A DNA stretch of 64,000 bases from Urechis unicinctus (lineage: Eukaryota > Annelida > Polychaeta > Xenopneusta > Urechidae): assembly GCA_034190875.2 (NCBI GenBank), contig CM067343.1, positions 30,041,453-30,105,452 on the forward strand, in the 5' to 3' direction. This document shows, piece by piece, positions 1-30,839 of this stretch. Below the pieces are notes generated by a model. That model was not told the DNA's origin, made no database searches, and saw only the letters and a program-made list of their open reading frames with translations. Both the position numbers and the translations under genes were made by a program. Within the stretch, counting starts at the first letter, position 1; each line of letters begins with the position of its first letter.

Positions 1-584
1 ACGCATTGGAAAGAAGTGACCATATCTTCCAACCAACCATTTGTATTGAGCTGAGAAATGCTAACTGAACTCTAATAGGACTAGAAGCTCTGCTGCATTT
101 GACAATTTTACGATTATATGTTGTGACTAGACATCATCATAACAAAAATAGTTCAATTTTACTGATCCCATTGTACAATAGAGCCTGGCATATAACTGGG
201 TAGGCATGCTTTTGGATGTCAGATGACACCTTGCAGATAGGCATGACACATTATAAACAGTAAACAGTGCAGATGTTCTATAACTGTAAAAAGTTGACTG
301 GTTTAGGTGCAGTGATTTTCTGGAAGTACTGAAGCATGTCACCAACTTCTCTAATACAAACAGCATCTTATATTGATGAAAGAGATCTTTCATGTACTGA
401 AAGATTGAGGGAAAAAATTTGGGGTGCGTTTTATACATGTGCGCGTTATATACACGAGTCAACAGGGCACATCCAGTAACACAGAGCTCTCGACACCAAT
501 CACTGGATGAATATAAAGTCTAGTCAATACAAACCTAAGCAACACGTTACATCATAGGCACAGGTTAACATGTCATTGGTTTAC
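1..584 (-). other. APEX2 intron 2 (partial)
   Basis: Sequence downstream of the APEX2 exon 2 donor. I saw no match to the next expected APEX2 block (a VATFCK-like motif) in any frame, so the intron probably runs off the left edge. The open frame at 127-462 on the minus strand has no recognisable feature and is treated as chance. Confidence 0.55.
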
Positions 585-1564
585 CTGAGTAACCACTCCT
601 GCCTTTGGGAGAAGCTGAAGTAGGAATTGAATCCATCCACAATGGCTGAAGGTTCATCCAACTGATCCCCTGGTCAAACAGACAGATATCACATGCAAAG
701 CAAGAGGAAAAAATGCAGCATATCGGCGCACATTAGAACTACAATAGGCCTCTATGTCTGCAGTAGAGGCTTAACCCATGTCAAGCCAAATTTGGTGGAC
801 AGGTCAATCAAGAAATATTTCTTAGCCAAACTCTTTATCCATTTGAAATAGCCATACTGTTGTCATTTTGTTCGACTCAATTGTTGCTCATGTTTTTCAC
901 TGCAGTTATAGGAAAGCTGATATTCATAGCACTTGTAGATATACATAGAAAAATATAAAAAAGGTGAATATCGTCCACAAATGCGTCAGGGTATCAAGTC
1001 TATGACTTCCTCATAACATACTTTGTTATCCAAAACAATATGGAAGGAGCGGCTTAAATGTTTGCGATATGCTTTTGATTTAAATTGTGCATGTAATAAA
1101 ACTTGATGATGATCTGCATTTTTCAGTGTCATATCTAAGTTAACAACACGTGTCATCACACGAAAAAGCCCACACCACAGAAACTTGTGGCAACATGTTC
1201 TGAAGTGAAAGCGAAACTCACGACAGACAGAAATAAGAATATGTTAGAGAGCACATAAGTCGAAATACGAACTATATAATAATCTTTAAACAACCATTTA
1301 AATGCGATTCGATTTGTTTCAATTATCATAGGTCTATTTAGACTTCACTAGCTCCAGTCGCATTTGATCTATGGACCTGGTCCACCTCAAAAGCGGCGAC
1401 TACTTGGGCGATATTAAATACATCTAGTAGTTACAAGGATAATACTTACTGGTTACTTTAGTTTCTTGAAGACATATAATATCAGCTTGAAGGCTTTTGA
1501 AAAGACCTTCTAGTTTCACTTTACTGGCACGAATGCCATTGATGTTCCAGGTCAGAATTTTCAT
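585..1564 (-). CDS. APEX2: AP endonuclease 2, first two coding exons (partial)
   Basis: Apurinic/apyrimidinic endonuclease 2 cleaves abasic sites and removes 3'-blocked ends in nuclear DNA repair (family knowledge). Exon 1 is 1564-1450 and encodes 38 residues beginning MKILTWNINGIR; it includes the endonuclease/exonuclease/phosphatase signature WNINGIR (Asn7) and LQETK with the metal-binding Glu34. A consensus donor (A|GTAAGT) ends it. Exon 2 is 669-585 and opens after CAG; joined to exon 1 it reads ETKVTRDQLDEPSAIVDG, then FNSYFSFS, which closely matches the vertebrate APEX2 N-terminus. After SFS the frame slips: the expected RSGYSG is present only in the neighbouring frame, so one extra base is implied (see findings). 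The exon ends at CAG|GTAAAC. Further exons would lie below position 1. The start is the first Met, as in homologues. Confidence 0.9.
670..1449 (-). other. APEX2 intron 1
   Basis: A 780-bp intron between APEX2 exons 1 and 2, bounded by GTAAGT at the 5' end and a CAG acceptor preceded by a short pyrimidine stretch. Nothing else was recognised inside. Confidence 0.85.
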
Positions 1565-3180
1565 TTCAAATGCATATATTAAGCTGAGAGCTTCGCGGGT
1601 AAAGTATCTTAATATAGATGATATTGCAGTAATAGTCTTCCGCAGGTCATCAAGGAGAGACTTCCTTGTAGACCGAGTTAATGCTCAAATTGGATTATTA
1701 AAAGTAGTAGGATATCATATCGAAAACTGTGACATAATTTAGAGATAAATAATGAAGTAACCTTGTAATTTTAGAAACGCTCGTGGTGGGGGCTGGGATA
1801 GTAGGGGGCGTAAAGATGATGAGGGCTGACATTTGACACGAATCGCCCGTAACATGTCAAAAAATCACCTTATCTTGTTTATTGTGTCGAAGAAACGAAG
1901 AATGGAACCAATGAAAAGCATGTTAAATCGATACATTAAATGAGGTTGGTGGGTAGAGTGGGTGAACCGAAGTTTTTGTTTTACGCTTTCAGGGGAACAG
2001 TCAAAATATTTCTGACTGCATGAATATTACGGCGGAAACCCGCCCCTGGCTGGCAGATAGATTATGATCTTTCCCCGAATTACAAAAAGACAAATAATTA
2101 CAAGGGAAAATGACAAGTGAATATGAATAATACCAAATATGGTTACAACAACTAATTCTGAAAATGAATCAATTTGACCGTATTGTAGGGGTTTTAGGTG
2201 TGACCCAACCACACGCCTGATGTTAAGATAGCAAGCACATTGAAGGTACCAGTAGTAAACTAAAAATTGTACAATCATTAATACTGCATGATGACAAAAA
2301 TGAATACTGGATGTATTGAAACTGCAAAACATGGAAGAATTGAGGGAATCTGGAAGTAGAGAGGCGCCTTAAGTACCACTTTGTGGCTCTTCACTTTCTC
2401 TACATACACAAGAAAAGCAATCTGAAAGTACTAAGGTGCTTTTAATAACATTTGCTATCACTCCAAATGCCCTGAAATATTTCGTCTATGCATGCAAAAG
2501 ATAAGTACTCACTTCAGGGCCACGCCTGAACATAATATGAATCTAGGCATGTACAGAAGAGGTAATCTATGTCTGCATTCTTCCGTTGAAGGCATCTGTT
2601 GAAAAACCTCTTACTCATACACTTCCCATAATACAAGTAGTGCAATTGATGTACCGTCACAACAAATGTTGAGGCAGGAAAATTACCGTACCATCTAGCC
2701 ACGTTTACTGATGAATATGTCCTAACCTCAAACCATATTTTAAGTTTAGTGAAGATTATAATTCTCACAAAAGTAGAGTTTTCGTGAGCACCTTGTTACT
2801 TGAAAACGCCCAGGATCTAATATAAATACTTTTTTTACCAAATCGAAACAAGAAATAATGGAGATTGTACTGGATTGACAAACGTTTTAAAAGGCCCTGT
2901 AGAGGTCATGCCAGTCAGGGATTAAACAATGTTTGGAGGAAACTTAGAGAGTCAAAGGATGAAAATGCAAGTCTAATGAGAGAGTGAAAGCGTATTGGGT
3001 ATATCCGCTAAGTAGCTTAATGATGACATTTTTCAATCCATAGTTTTTATTACGACAAGGCATTAGGTGAGCCCAAAACATACCATCATTGCAACAGTAC
3101 ATTCCGCACATATATTTAGTAAGCCAAATGTTAACGGAGGCAAAGCGCATTTATGTCCCCGGTGTGTTTTTCATCTACAC
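1565..3180. other. Intergenic, APEX2 upstream region
   Basis: This stretch holds the presumed APEX2 promoter and 5' flank. Only short open frames without recognisable motifs are present, and I see no exon with good splice context. Confidence 0.4.
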
Positions 3181-4250
3181 TATGAAGATGATATTCAATG
3201 TATCGCATTGTTTACCGCAAGTCGTTTGTGACCCGAAAGTGGTACTCAAATCGCCTTAGTAGTTCCATCATATGTACTTCTATTCGTCGTGCATTCATAA
3301 CATTATTTATAGGCATGGGTGGGGAAATAAGTGGTGTATAAGCGCATCTCGTGTACATGCATATACAGATGCAACTTTGTTATGGCGATGTGGAGTGAGG
3401 GAGTGGTTTTCTAAGTGCCTTAGCATTTTCCGATTCCTTCTCATGTACAAACATCTATCGTATTATGTCAAGTCGCTTGTGCATCAAAAAGTGATACGAT
3501 AAGCAATTCGGTACTTACATATTACTTATCTTGCGTATCTATGATTTGTTTTGTCAACGCGTAAGCGAGTCTGAATGTTAGACTCTAAGCGCCTGAGTAC
3601 TTTCAGAATACTTCCTTTGTGTATGCATAGATCTTTTTACATCAAGGGCTTTGTTTGCCAGAAAGTGGTCCTCTAGGCGCCTTGATGCATTGAGTTTACT
3701 TCTCGCATTCAGTTGTAATTATGTCAAGGCGTGTGTGTGCCAGAAAAGTTGTACGGTAAGCGCCTTGATACTTTCAAATGACTTTTTACATGCATAAATC
3801 TTTTTATGTCAAGGTTATGGAGATCCAGAAAGTTGTACCCTTAGCGCCTTGGCATGCTCAGCTTACTTCATTCAATGTGCAGTGGTTACAATGGAAAGTT
3901 ACGGAAATGGTTCTCCACACGCATCTCTTTTTCTATGCACAATGATACGTAATTCCGAGACTATGTCTATGAATTGTTTCATTTATGTCAAGCCCTTTGT
4001 CAATCATAGGTGTAATACTTTGTTCACCTCTGTATCCCATTTAGATTGTCACCTGCATCGAGACGATTATATTATAATATTGCAAGGAGCATGTGAGCTA
4101 CAAGTTGGTACTCTTAGTGTCTAGGAACTTCCAGTATCCTTCTGAGGCTAGGTCTATTCATTTATTTAATCAAGACAGCGCCTTTGGCAACCATAACTGC
4201 AATACTATGTTTGCCTCTGAGTCCCATTGAGATGTCTGGCTCTCCTTATA
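3180..4250. repeat. Degenerate ~82-bp tandem repeat array
   Basis: A recurring block contains TATGTCAAG, then a CCAGAAAGT-like word, then a GCGCCTTG word, then a TTACTTC/TGCAT word. Clear copies start near 3470, 3553, 3645, 3728 and 3806, a spacing of roughly 78-92 bp. More decayed copies lie near 3213, 3986 and 4100. No coding frame is maintained through the array. It looks like an old satellite/minisatellite between APEX2 and PHPT1. Confidence 0.7.
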
Positions 4251-5224
4251 CCTTAATTGCCATGATTATAATTCTATATTGAACATTATCATTTGATGGA
4301 GAGTACCCTAGCGGTGCACAAGCGATTGAAGCACCACAATCAGGTATATTTCAATAGTTATATTTTTTCAGAAATAGAAAAAAGGAAAACGACCGTCCTT
4401 CTGTATTCGATGCGTTCAACTTCAATGAAGGGATCAACAGTTCATTTGAAAACTCATTGATTTGGAAATTTAAATAAGCCAGTTTTTCGTTATAACTTTT
4501 GTACGAGGAAACAGCCCAATGATTCCTTGTAAAATGAGAAAGCAGAAAAGCGAATACGGTTTTGTCCAGATTCGTTTTCGGAAAATGGTAAAACATTTTC
4601 TTTTTAAAAATTTATTCACGAATGGCCCCAAGCCTAGGATTGGCACCCCCGCCCGGAAAGTTGTCCGGCGGGGTTACTCGTCGATCGCATGGTTGCTATG
4701 CATCGATTCTGGAGAGCATCGATTCTGGAGGGCATCTAGGGGCGTTGAATTTTGAATACATGGACCTACCCGAGTTTGAATTCACATCGCTAATAACGGT
4801 TCAAACAGATTCCTTAACACCTTTTCGTTGTAGCTTAAAGTCATGTCAGGGAGCAAATATCTCTGTGTGACTATGAATCGGAGAAATACCCTAGCTGATT
4901 CACCTCATAGCCCCTCTCTCTTTAAAAACAAACTAGCTAATATTTTTTTCTTTATAGACTGTTGTTATATCTTCACCTGTACAAACATGCTACATTCATT
5001 AGACCCCTTAGTTTGCCATTTGACCCACCTTAGGAAGTGCTGATCGTGTAATGGTAATATTGCGGTTTAACGTCACTTTCAACAGAGGTGAAATCGCAGC
5101 GGTGATGGATGGATATGATTGTGGTGCTTGGGACTGGTCCCTTTAAGTGCCAATGGCCACTTGGCACAAAGCCAGTGCCCAGATCTGGCTGCGAAACCCA
5201 AGCTGCTGTCATGTACACATACAC
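4251..5224. other. Intergenic with a possible SINE-like remnant
   Basis: Mostly featureless AT-rich DNA. A GC-richer patch at 4620-4745 contains a short tandem word (GCATCGATTCTGGAG twice). At 5060-5215 there is a stretch with TTTAACGTCACTTTCAACAG followed by a GCAGCGGTGATGG word. From memory this resembles a short interspersed sequence common in molluscan genomes, but that is weak evidence without a library search. Confidence 0.3.
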
Positions 5225-5241
5225 TTAGCTTCAGCAAAATA

Positions 5242-5247
5242 TTTATT
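5242..5247 (-). terminator. Candidate PHPT1 polyadenylation signal
   Basis: AATAAA on the minus strand (TTTATT on plus), about 315 bp downstream of the PHPT1 stop. It is in the right orientation and distance to end the transcript. This rests on motif and position only. Confidence 0.45.
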
Positions 5248-5560
5248 CAATAACTTCTAAGCACATGCAACAACAACAGCAGAGCTGTTTAACTAGATTA
5301 ATTCCAGAAATTGAGTCTCATTATCATTGAATTATCTATACTGACAGAACTTTTAACATCTCAAATATATGGCTCTAGGATTAAACAGCATTGAATAACA
5401 ACTGTTCAAATCGACACATGCTATAAAATATGAATAGCTAGGGCATAATTTAAGGGATTAAGGCAACCAGTTTAACAGCCAATGTCCAAAAGTTGGTGTA
5501 ACTAATAAGCAAGGATCCAAGAGAAATTGGAAGCCATTTGAGATGAAAATCTGCAAGTAA

Positions 5561-7077
5561 TCAGTCATCCCTCCACATTATACTGGTATAATCAGTATAC
5601 TTGTTCTTCAGAATATCAACAGTCATCCGGTGATTTGCTTTTCCATATCCCTGGGGAAGGAAATATCACATTATCAGGTGGTTACAAAGCAATGTACAGT
5701 AAAGAACTTGCATATGAGAACAAAACAAGAGGCCCATACGCCTGGAAGCTCTACTGCTTATGACAAGATTTTTGATGAAACGTTATGACAAGACTTGATC
5801 CTAGCCGTTACATATTTACAATTCATTCCATGGCACACTCTTTTATGTCACTTTGGCCTACTAATTGAACCACGCAAGAGAAGAATATGCTAAGATGTGT
5901 TGGTAAGTAAATTTATAACATTCCACAAGTTAAATTGACAAAATATGCCACTTTAAAGTACCAGCTATTCCTTATCTGATAGTGTGACCTCAGGAATAAT
6001 GAATGGATGACCCCTACCGACTTTATTTTGGCTTGAAAAAAAGGACAAGATCATTGATAACCTTTCTTATTAAATGTCCCACCAGAATTCATATTTTGGC
6101 TAAATGAAATTGATGTAGGGTGTACTGATTGTTAAGAAACAGCCGATTCAATTCCCCAATGGGAACTTAACATGGATATCTTATCAGCTATTTATCAATT
6201 GCTCATTAGTAACTGATTTTTAGATTACAAGAGATATTGACATGAGATAAGTCCATGTACAATGTGGGGCTGCTAGTTTTCTTTAGAACAAAATGTGCCA
6301 TCAAAGGCTACAAATGGATGGGTGGACGGACGGACGGAGGCATGGTTGAGCAATGGTATAGGGTGAGCTCTGCTGAACTGCAGGGATAATAATAATATAC
6401 AAGTGAGGTGGTTGCCAATTTTTGCATCACTGAAGCACATATAAGCCATCCGATGCACCATAATATGTTATGTGATGAAGTCACTGTTACTATAGTAACA
6501 TGTTATTTATTTTATAGATGAAATATTCAAGGCAACTTCACACTATGAAAACATGACAGTATTGAGGAACAACGATTGATAGCATGTATAGAGATTTACC
6601 TGTGACTGGCCATAAACCTCAATAGACCTCTGACTAGGATCATGTCTGATTTTGCCTCCACCAAGGCATTCACACACCAGACCATACTCCTCAAGTTGAG
6701 AGTCAAGTTCATCATAAATATCCGCTGTATTAGCACATAAAAAAGCTTGTTATATTGTTGTCTCACAGGGAAGACAAAATTAAATAAAACTGTCAATTCT
6801 CCTGGTTCCGTTTGGACTGCGATAAGCTTTTAAAGTACTACATGTTTCTCATGATTTCAATTCTAGCAGTATAACGTACGGCTTTACACTGATCATCATT
6901 AATATACTCACAGTGGAACTCATATCTGCTTCCACCGCGGATGATGTGCTTGCTTTCTTCTGCTTTTTCTGAATCATAAACCTTGCACAGTATGTACTTG
7001 AACTGACCACTGACATCGATCAGCACATCATAAACAGCCTCCAACTTGGGATTTTTAGGGTTCACTGCACCAGGCAT
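5561..7077 (-). CDS. PHPT1: 14 kDa phosphohistidine phosphatase (complete, 3 exons)
   Basis: PHPT1 removes phosphate from histidine residues of proteins in the cytosol (family knowledge). The coding exons are 7077-6912, 6724-6600 and 5650-5561, all with GT-AG junctions. Together they give 381 bp, 126 residues plus TGA; the human protein is 125 residues. Visible blocks are a GQFKYIL strand (24-30), the ESKHIIRG segment (41-48), EFHSDIYDE with His55 aligned to the catalytic histidine, the CECLGGGKI motif from exon 2, and VYGQSQ running across the exon 2/3 junction into GYGKANH, then YTDYTS near the C-terminus. Phases fit exactly: exon 1 ends after one base of a Ser codon and exon 2 supplies the other two. 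The neighbour PQBP1 starts 1.18 kb away on the opposite strand. Nothing looks broken. Confidence 0.95.
5651..6599 (-). other. PHPT1 intron 2
   Basis: A 949-bp intron with a CAG|GTAAAT donor and a TTCCCCAG acceptor on the minus strand. No other feature was recognised; short open frames here are chance. Confidence 0.85.
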
Positions 7078-8257
7078 CTTGGTTAAGGAGTAATATTTGT
7101 ATACAGCTTCAGGTTATAAATGTCAGGCTCTGTTACTCATTGAGTATTTCCATGACCAGTAGTTTGTCTTCTTCTACATGTGTATGATGATTTGGGCAAA
7201 TAACCTTCATCACGAGTCATTGTCTGCTGATCGAGGTGTCCATTCAGAGAATTTTTTTCAGAGAGTGCCAACAAGTGGAATTTAAATCAGATATCCCATT
7301 AAATCCAAACAGGGTGGAATGGATGTTGATGTCGGAATAGATGGCATCACTCTATTACGATCTTGTCCAATCATATGTCCTTGGTCTTCTAAGCTTGTCA
7401 ACATTTCTTTCTGAAAGCATATTGATATCAGCTTAGTGTAAATCAAAATTATTGGTGGATATGTAGATTTACTGGACTACTTATTTAAGTTATAACATGC
7501 AGGCCACATAATTCCGTGACAATTGAAATATGGTGGTTTAAATACACATTTAATATATGCCATGTTGGTTGTGGAGGTCGTAGATTATCTATATCATAAA
7601 CATTACATAGGTTGTACCAATGTACATATACATAGTGTTATTCATCCGTTTAATTAGGCCCCAGTCGAACACATCATAGACGTATACTCAGACGCCCTGT
7701 ACTGCAGGGCTAGCACTTAATTAGCAAATCCGATCCGCATATCTAATTAGTTGAAACACCAGAAAGATCGAAGTTAAAGAAGGACATAATATATGTTGAA
7801 TGTAAATGTCGTAGTAACTAATTAAGTGCTCCAGACGCTGTCTGATATTTCAAAACAAATCTTAGTAGGTGACTGCAGGGTCTCGAGCCGAGTCTTGAGC
7901 CAAGTTGAGGGTTGTTTGGACTTGGTCTTAGTCTTATGGCTATGCGTCAAAGCGCGGGGCAAAAACATCAAATACACATGACAAAATGAAAATGTTGTTT
8001 CAAGTATTCTAACACCACTATCTCCTCGATGTACTTCAACGACAGTCCTTAATATCAACATTATACAATATCGGTTCCTAACGAAGAATATTGGTTTGTG
8101 GATATCTCTCTCGAAATACCTTCTCGAAATGTCAATGCTCTTTGTTTGGTATTCCCCAAGTTGAAAACGAGGTGAAGGAATTCCCTGAACATCCGAAGGA
8201 AGTTTAACTTGGCTTTTGATACTTTGCTGTTACATTTCTAAATATAAAGGAATTAAA
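7078..8257. promoter_or_regulatory. Divergent intergenic region between PHPT1 and PQBP1
   Basis: These 1.18 kb separate the PHPT1 (minus) and PQBP1 (plus) start codons in head-to-head order, so both promoters should lie here or just beside it. No clear TATA box or CpG island is visible. The region is ordinary AT-rich DNA with one 240-bp minus-strand open frame (7822-8061) that has no recognisable content. The promoter role is inferred from gene layout only. Confidence 0.5.
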
Positions 8258-26624
<18,367 letters not shown>

Positions 26625-27880
26625 AGGACTGCTTATGTTTGGAAAAGATAGAAATCGTGTGATTGTGCATCCGTAAGGCATAGGTGTAGGAAGAGATGAT
26701 GGTTTTTAGAAATCAGATATTCTAAATAACTCACCGCAGTCAATCTGAGCGAGGCCATTAAGCATTAAAAATGTGTGGACGATCCGATCTTGAATTTATT
26801 ATTTCTGTCGCGCTTCGACTTTTGAGTGCGGACCAATTGTGTACGTTATGATGTATGATGGCTCCGCTACAACTTGCTGTCATAGTGTGCACTTTATTGA
26901 GTTGCGAATGATCATAGAATTTGTTATGCTGTCGTGCGATCTGTTCTGTGTCTATGAAGTTACGCCATGAGCCCCACAAATATCCTGAAGTAATGTTATA
27001 CAACAATAACATTATAAGCAGACATAATTCATTTTAAGACAAGATGACACCACATAGACTGGTAACATTTTCATATGAGAGAACACAGCAACATGCAGGT
27101 CACTGATGGCATGAATCACAATGACTGCGTGGTTGACAATGATGGTATGTTAACAATAATGGGTTGGCTTAAAATGGAAGTAGGAAACGCAGCATAGGTA
27201 GCAAAGGGAATACCTGGTGCAACTGTTACAAGGAGTAATTATTCAGATACGCTAGAGGCATTTAAACCAGAGCTATATGAATTGAGATCTTGAATCATTC
27301 AAATCAAAGATAACAAGGATATGGGAAAAATGGCAAGTCTAAGAAACCGGAGCTGTTAAGAATGAGAAACAAATGCCCAATAAGCTTATTATATTTAAGT
27401 TAAATACAATGATTAAATATGGCACTGTTGCAGGATTAAACAATATAAACAGACATTATTGATGGACAATGAATTGCATTACCACAAACAACAGCTGTAT
27501 GTACGGAACAGAGGTGGACAACAGCAACATTAATGCATACTTAATGAATCACGACATATTCTATCAGAACAAAACCTTAAGAGCACCATATGTGGATGCT
27601 ATGACGGACAACCGTATCAGATACTTATAGAGGACACCACACTCACTACAACAATAACCAATCGACATAAAGTCATTTGAGTGAATACCCTAGATGCCTT
27701 ACTTGGTAATCCCAGGTTACACCTGATGATAACTCATTATTCTCAACTCAACATTTCATTTCCATTTCAAATTGTCAAAGTAAGCTCATTCTAGGCGCAA
27801 TCTGTACAAGCAACCCAACTGGAATGGAGTCCGAAGTACCGTCGGACCATCAGAGGCACACTGCACAATACCCATTACGC
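26625..27880. other. PQBP1 downstream region
   Basis: The PQBP1 3' flank passes into AT-rich intergenic DNA. No further gene was recognised. Confidence 0.5.
26764..26769 (+). terminator. Candidate PQBP1 polyadenylation signal
   Basis: The variant signal ATTAAA lies 140 bp after the PQBP1 stop codon. No canonical AATAAA is closer. This rests on position and motif only. Confidence 0.3.
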
Positions 27881-29169
27881 ATTTGTCAGTAACTTGAAAA
27901 AAATATAAGATAATCCAGAGCCAAGTAGTTTCATAACGAAATATAACATTAGAAGTAAACATTTATAGAATGTGACATCTCACACAACTTACGTACTTTA
28001 GTCAACTAGAACTCTCGACATTTCTCTGATTGATCTGTGGAAGTAGTTTTATGAATGAATCATGCCAACGGCGTCGCAGTGCTTTCTAGTACAATAGTAG
28101 GAACGATTTGGCTTATAATATGATTGCAAAAACATGCATTCGCACTAATTACCTAACTGGCGAGCTAGCTTGTCATTCACCATAACAAAGGCGAGAAGCG
28201 GACTGTTGGCGACTGCCAGCCTTTACGTAATCACATCAAGGATTGTACGGCCCCGATCAAGACGCCAAAGCATGTGATTAAGCTGGCATAATATTGAAAT
28301 ATTGACAAAAAGCATCGAAGCAATCTCCCTGGACAAAACAATTTTGTGAGTTTTGTAACGAGGAATGTAAAACAAAAATCACTGTTTTCGGTTTTTGCTG
28401 ACAGCTTGAAATCTCCACAAATAACAAATGTAAGCCTATGCTAATTGATAAATTGAATGATGTCATAGAATCTATCCATCGTAACTGATTGCATTATCTC
28501 GTAATGCTAGTACAATTGCTATTGCCTGTTGTCTTATACGCCATATGAGCGATAAAGATTGTCCGATGTTGCAACAGGCATATCTAAATCACACCAACAT
28601 TTATTTTATTCATAGCCTCAATAACGGAAATGATATAAGTGCAGTGGGACAACATATGCACCAATCGTTTGAAAATTTGAAATTTGTATATAAGCATTTT
28701 AATTTTGACTTTTACTGGTATTTTTGCTATCACTATTAATGACGGTGCTTATCTGAAACCTAAAATCCAATCCAATATTTGGCACCGAATAACTTTTCTC
28801 ATACTTTTCAAACATGCTATGTAGCCACTGATCAATGCATTTGCAATGGCTTCTTTGTAGCTGCTGTTGCTTCAGAGTTTGATTTTTTCAACAAGTGAAT
28901 GGCCCCTGGCACCTCGAGCTATACAAATAACGGATGCAATCAGTACCTGGACTTGGTTAGTCACTGGTCATCATGAAATATCAGATCGACCTTGAACTTT
29001 ATGACCATTGAAAATAAACCTCCCCCTAGAATCGTATACTAAGTATGTTATTGGATAATGTGCTGACCCAGTCACTGATGGCAGCCCTGAGTAGGTGATG
29101 TATGACATGGCACGGATTTAATGGTTCGACAATAGAGCTAGGGCCGTCAGTCACCACCATCATTTATGG

Positions 29170-29340
<171 letters not shown>

Positions 29341-29349
29341 CTTTTAGCG

Positions 29350-29350
29350 T

Positions 29351-29424
<74 letters not shown>

Positions 29425-29458
29425 TTGTGTGTGTGCGATTGTGTGTGTGTGTGTGTAT
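29350..29458. repeat. GT dinucleotide microsatellite
   Basis: A GT run immediately after the AT run, forming a compound microsatellite. Confidence 0.95.
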
Positions 29459-30839
29459 GTCGTTTCTATCGCTTAACAGTTTGATCTATTCCGGGCTAAG
29501 TTATTGCCATTATTAGATGTTCTTTTCACTATTAGATGTTCTTTTATTATTATGATGATAATTATTCCCTTGTGATTAACTGTAACTCCGTCACTCTAGC
29601 CATCGCTGGTTAGCATTTGCTATGAACCAATTGTGAATTGCTGCGAAGTATGAAGAAATGAACAATTCGTCAACTACGTCATTGCATAAAAATAATCTTT
29701 ATTATGACAGGCTTATGGCAGTATCACTTGGCAGGTTTGTCTTCCTGAGTTTTGATATCATATGAACTCGCAGCAAAAGATGAGTAGCCTTGTTTAGTCG
29801 TTGGATATGCAGTTCAGATAGAGGCCACTTATGTTAACCAACAGAGTATTTGTTATCTTCCCATGGTAGATGGAACTGCATTATTGAGGACGGTCAATAT
29901 TCTATTGGGGCAGGTTGCAAAGCAATTATCGATATCTATTCATGGCTTGTAATTAAGCATAGCACCGGTTTTCTGGCTAATTGAGAAAACCAACAACGTT
30001 ACTGTAGTATTACTAAAAATCGGGTAAGTGATGTGCCTTGATAATTGCATTCACCTGCACATTATTAGCTTATTAGTAAAGTGTCAGTATCAATGGAGTC
30101 ATTGACATATTTCTGATAAGGATTTCCTTGATGCAGCCCAACATAGGTTGCCCATCGTGGTTTTGCTAGAAAATGAGTACATCCATACACAAAATAAATA
30201 GATGGCCAGAATGATGGCAGACTGATGTATGAACACAAATAAATCAATGCATGCTACGATATATGTTTCAAAAGTATAACTGCATAGGGACCCATTGTAG
30301 AAACAACAGAATGTTTCAGATATCGATATCCATTTACGCTTTGATGTTGGTAGAACACCAAGTACGTAAGCGTTATTGGGCGTGATATCCCATCACTGAC
30401 AATGTGGCTTCACGTTCGGTAAGGTAAGTATAGGGTTTAATGGCAAACCAACAGGTGTGTGTTATATTGTTCCTACAAAGGTGGGGGAAGATAAGAATAA
30501 ATAAAAGAGTACAATGAAAACCAAAGGAACTACACCATTTATTATTTCATTAATTGACTAGCTATTTGGTGTCTATGAAAAGTGGGGGACTTTAATAATA
30601 AATATTGGAGTAAAATGGGAACCAAGAACCATCACCTGATTGGATTTAAAATATGTTTATTGTTTAAAATCTGTAATATAATCCAATATCTTAATTAAAA
30701 CCAAAGATCTTAGTTGGATAAACTATTTCAAATAATTACAAAAGAAGCGATTTCTGTAAAGACAGTGATGGGATCATCCCTCAGCAGAAAAGCTGTATAG
30801 ATGTGACATATACAAGCACGGACGAACAATTCTCCACTC

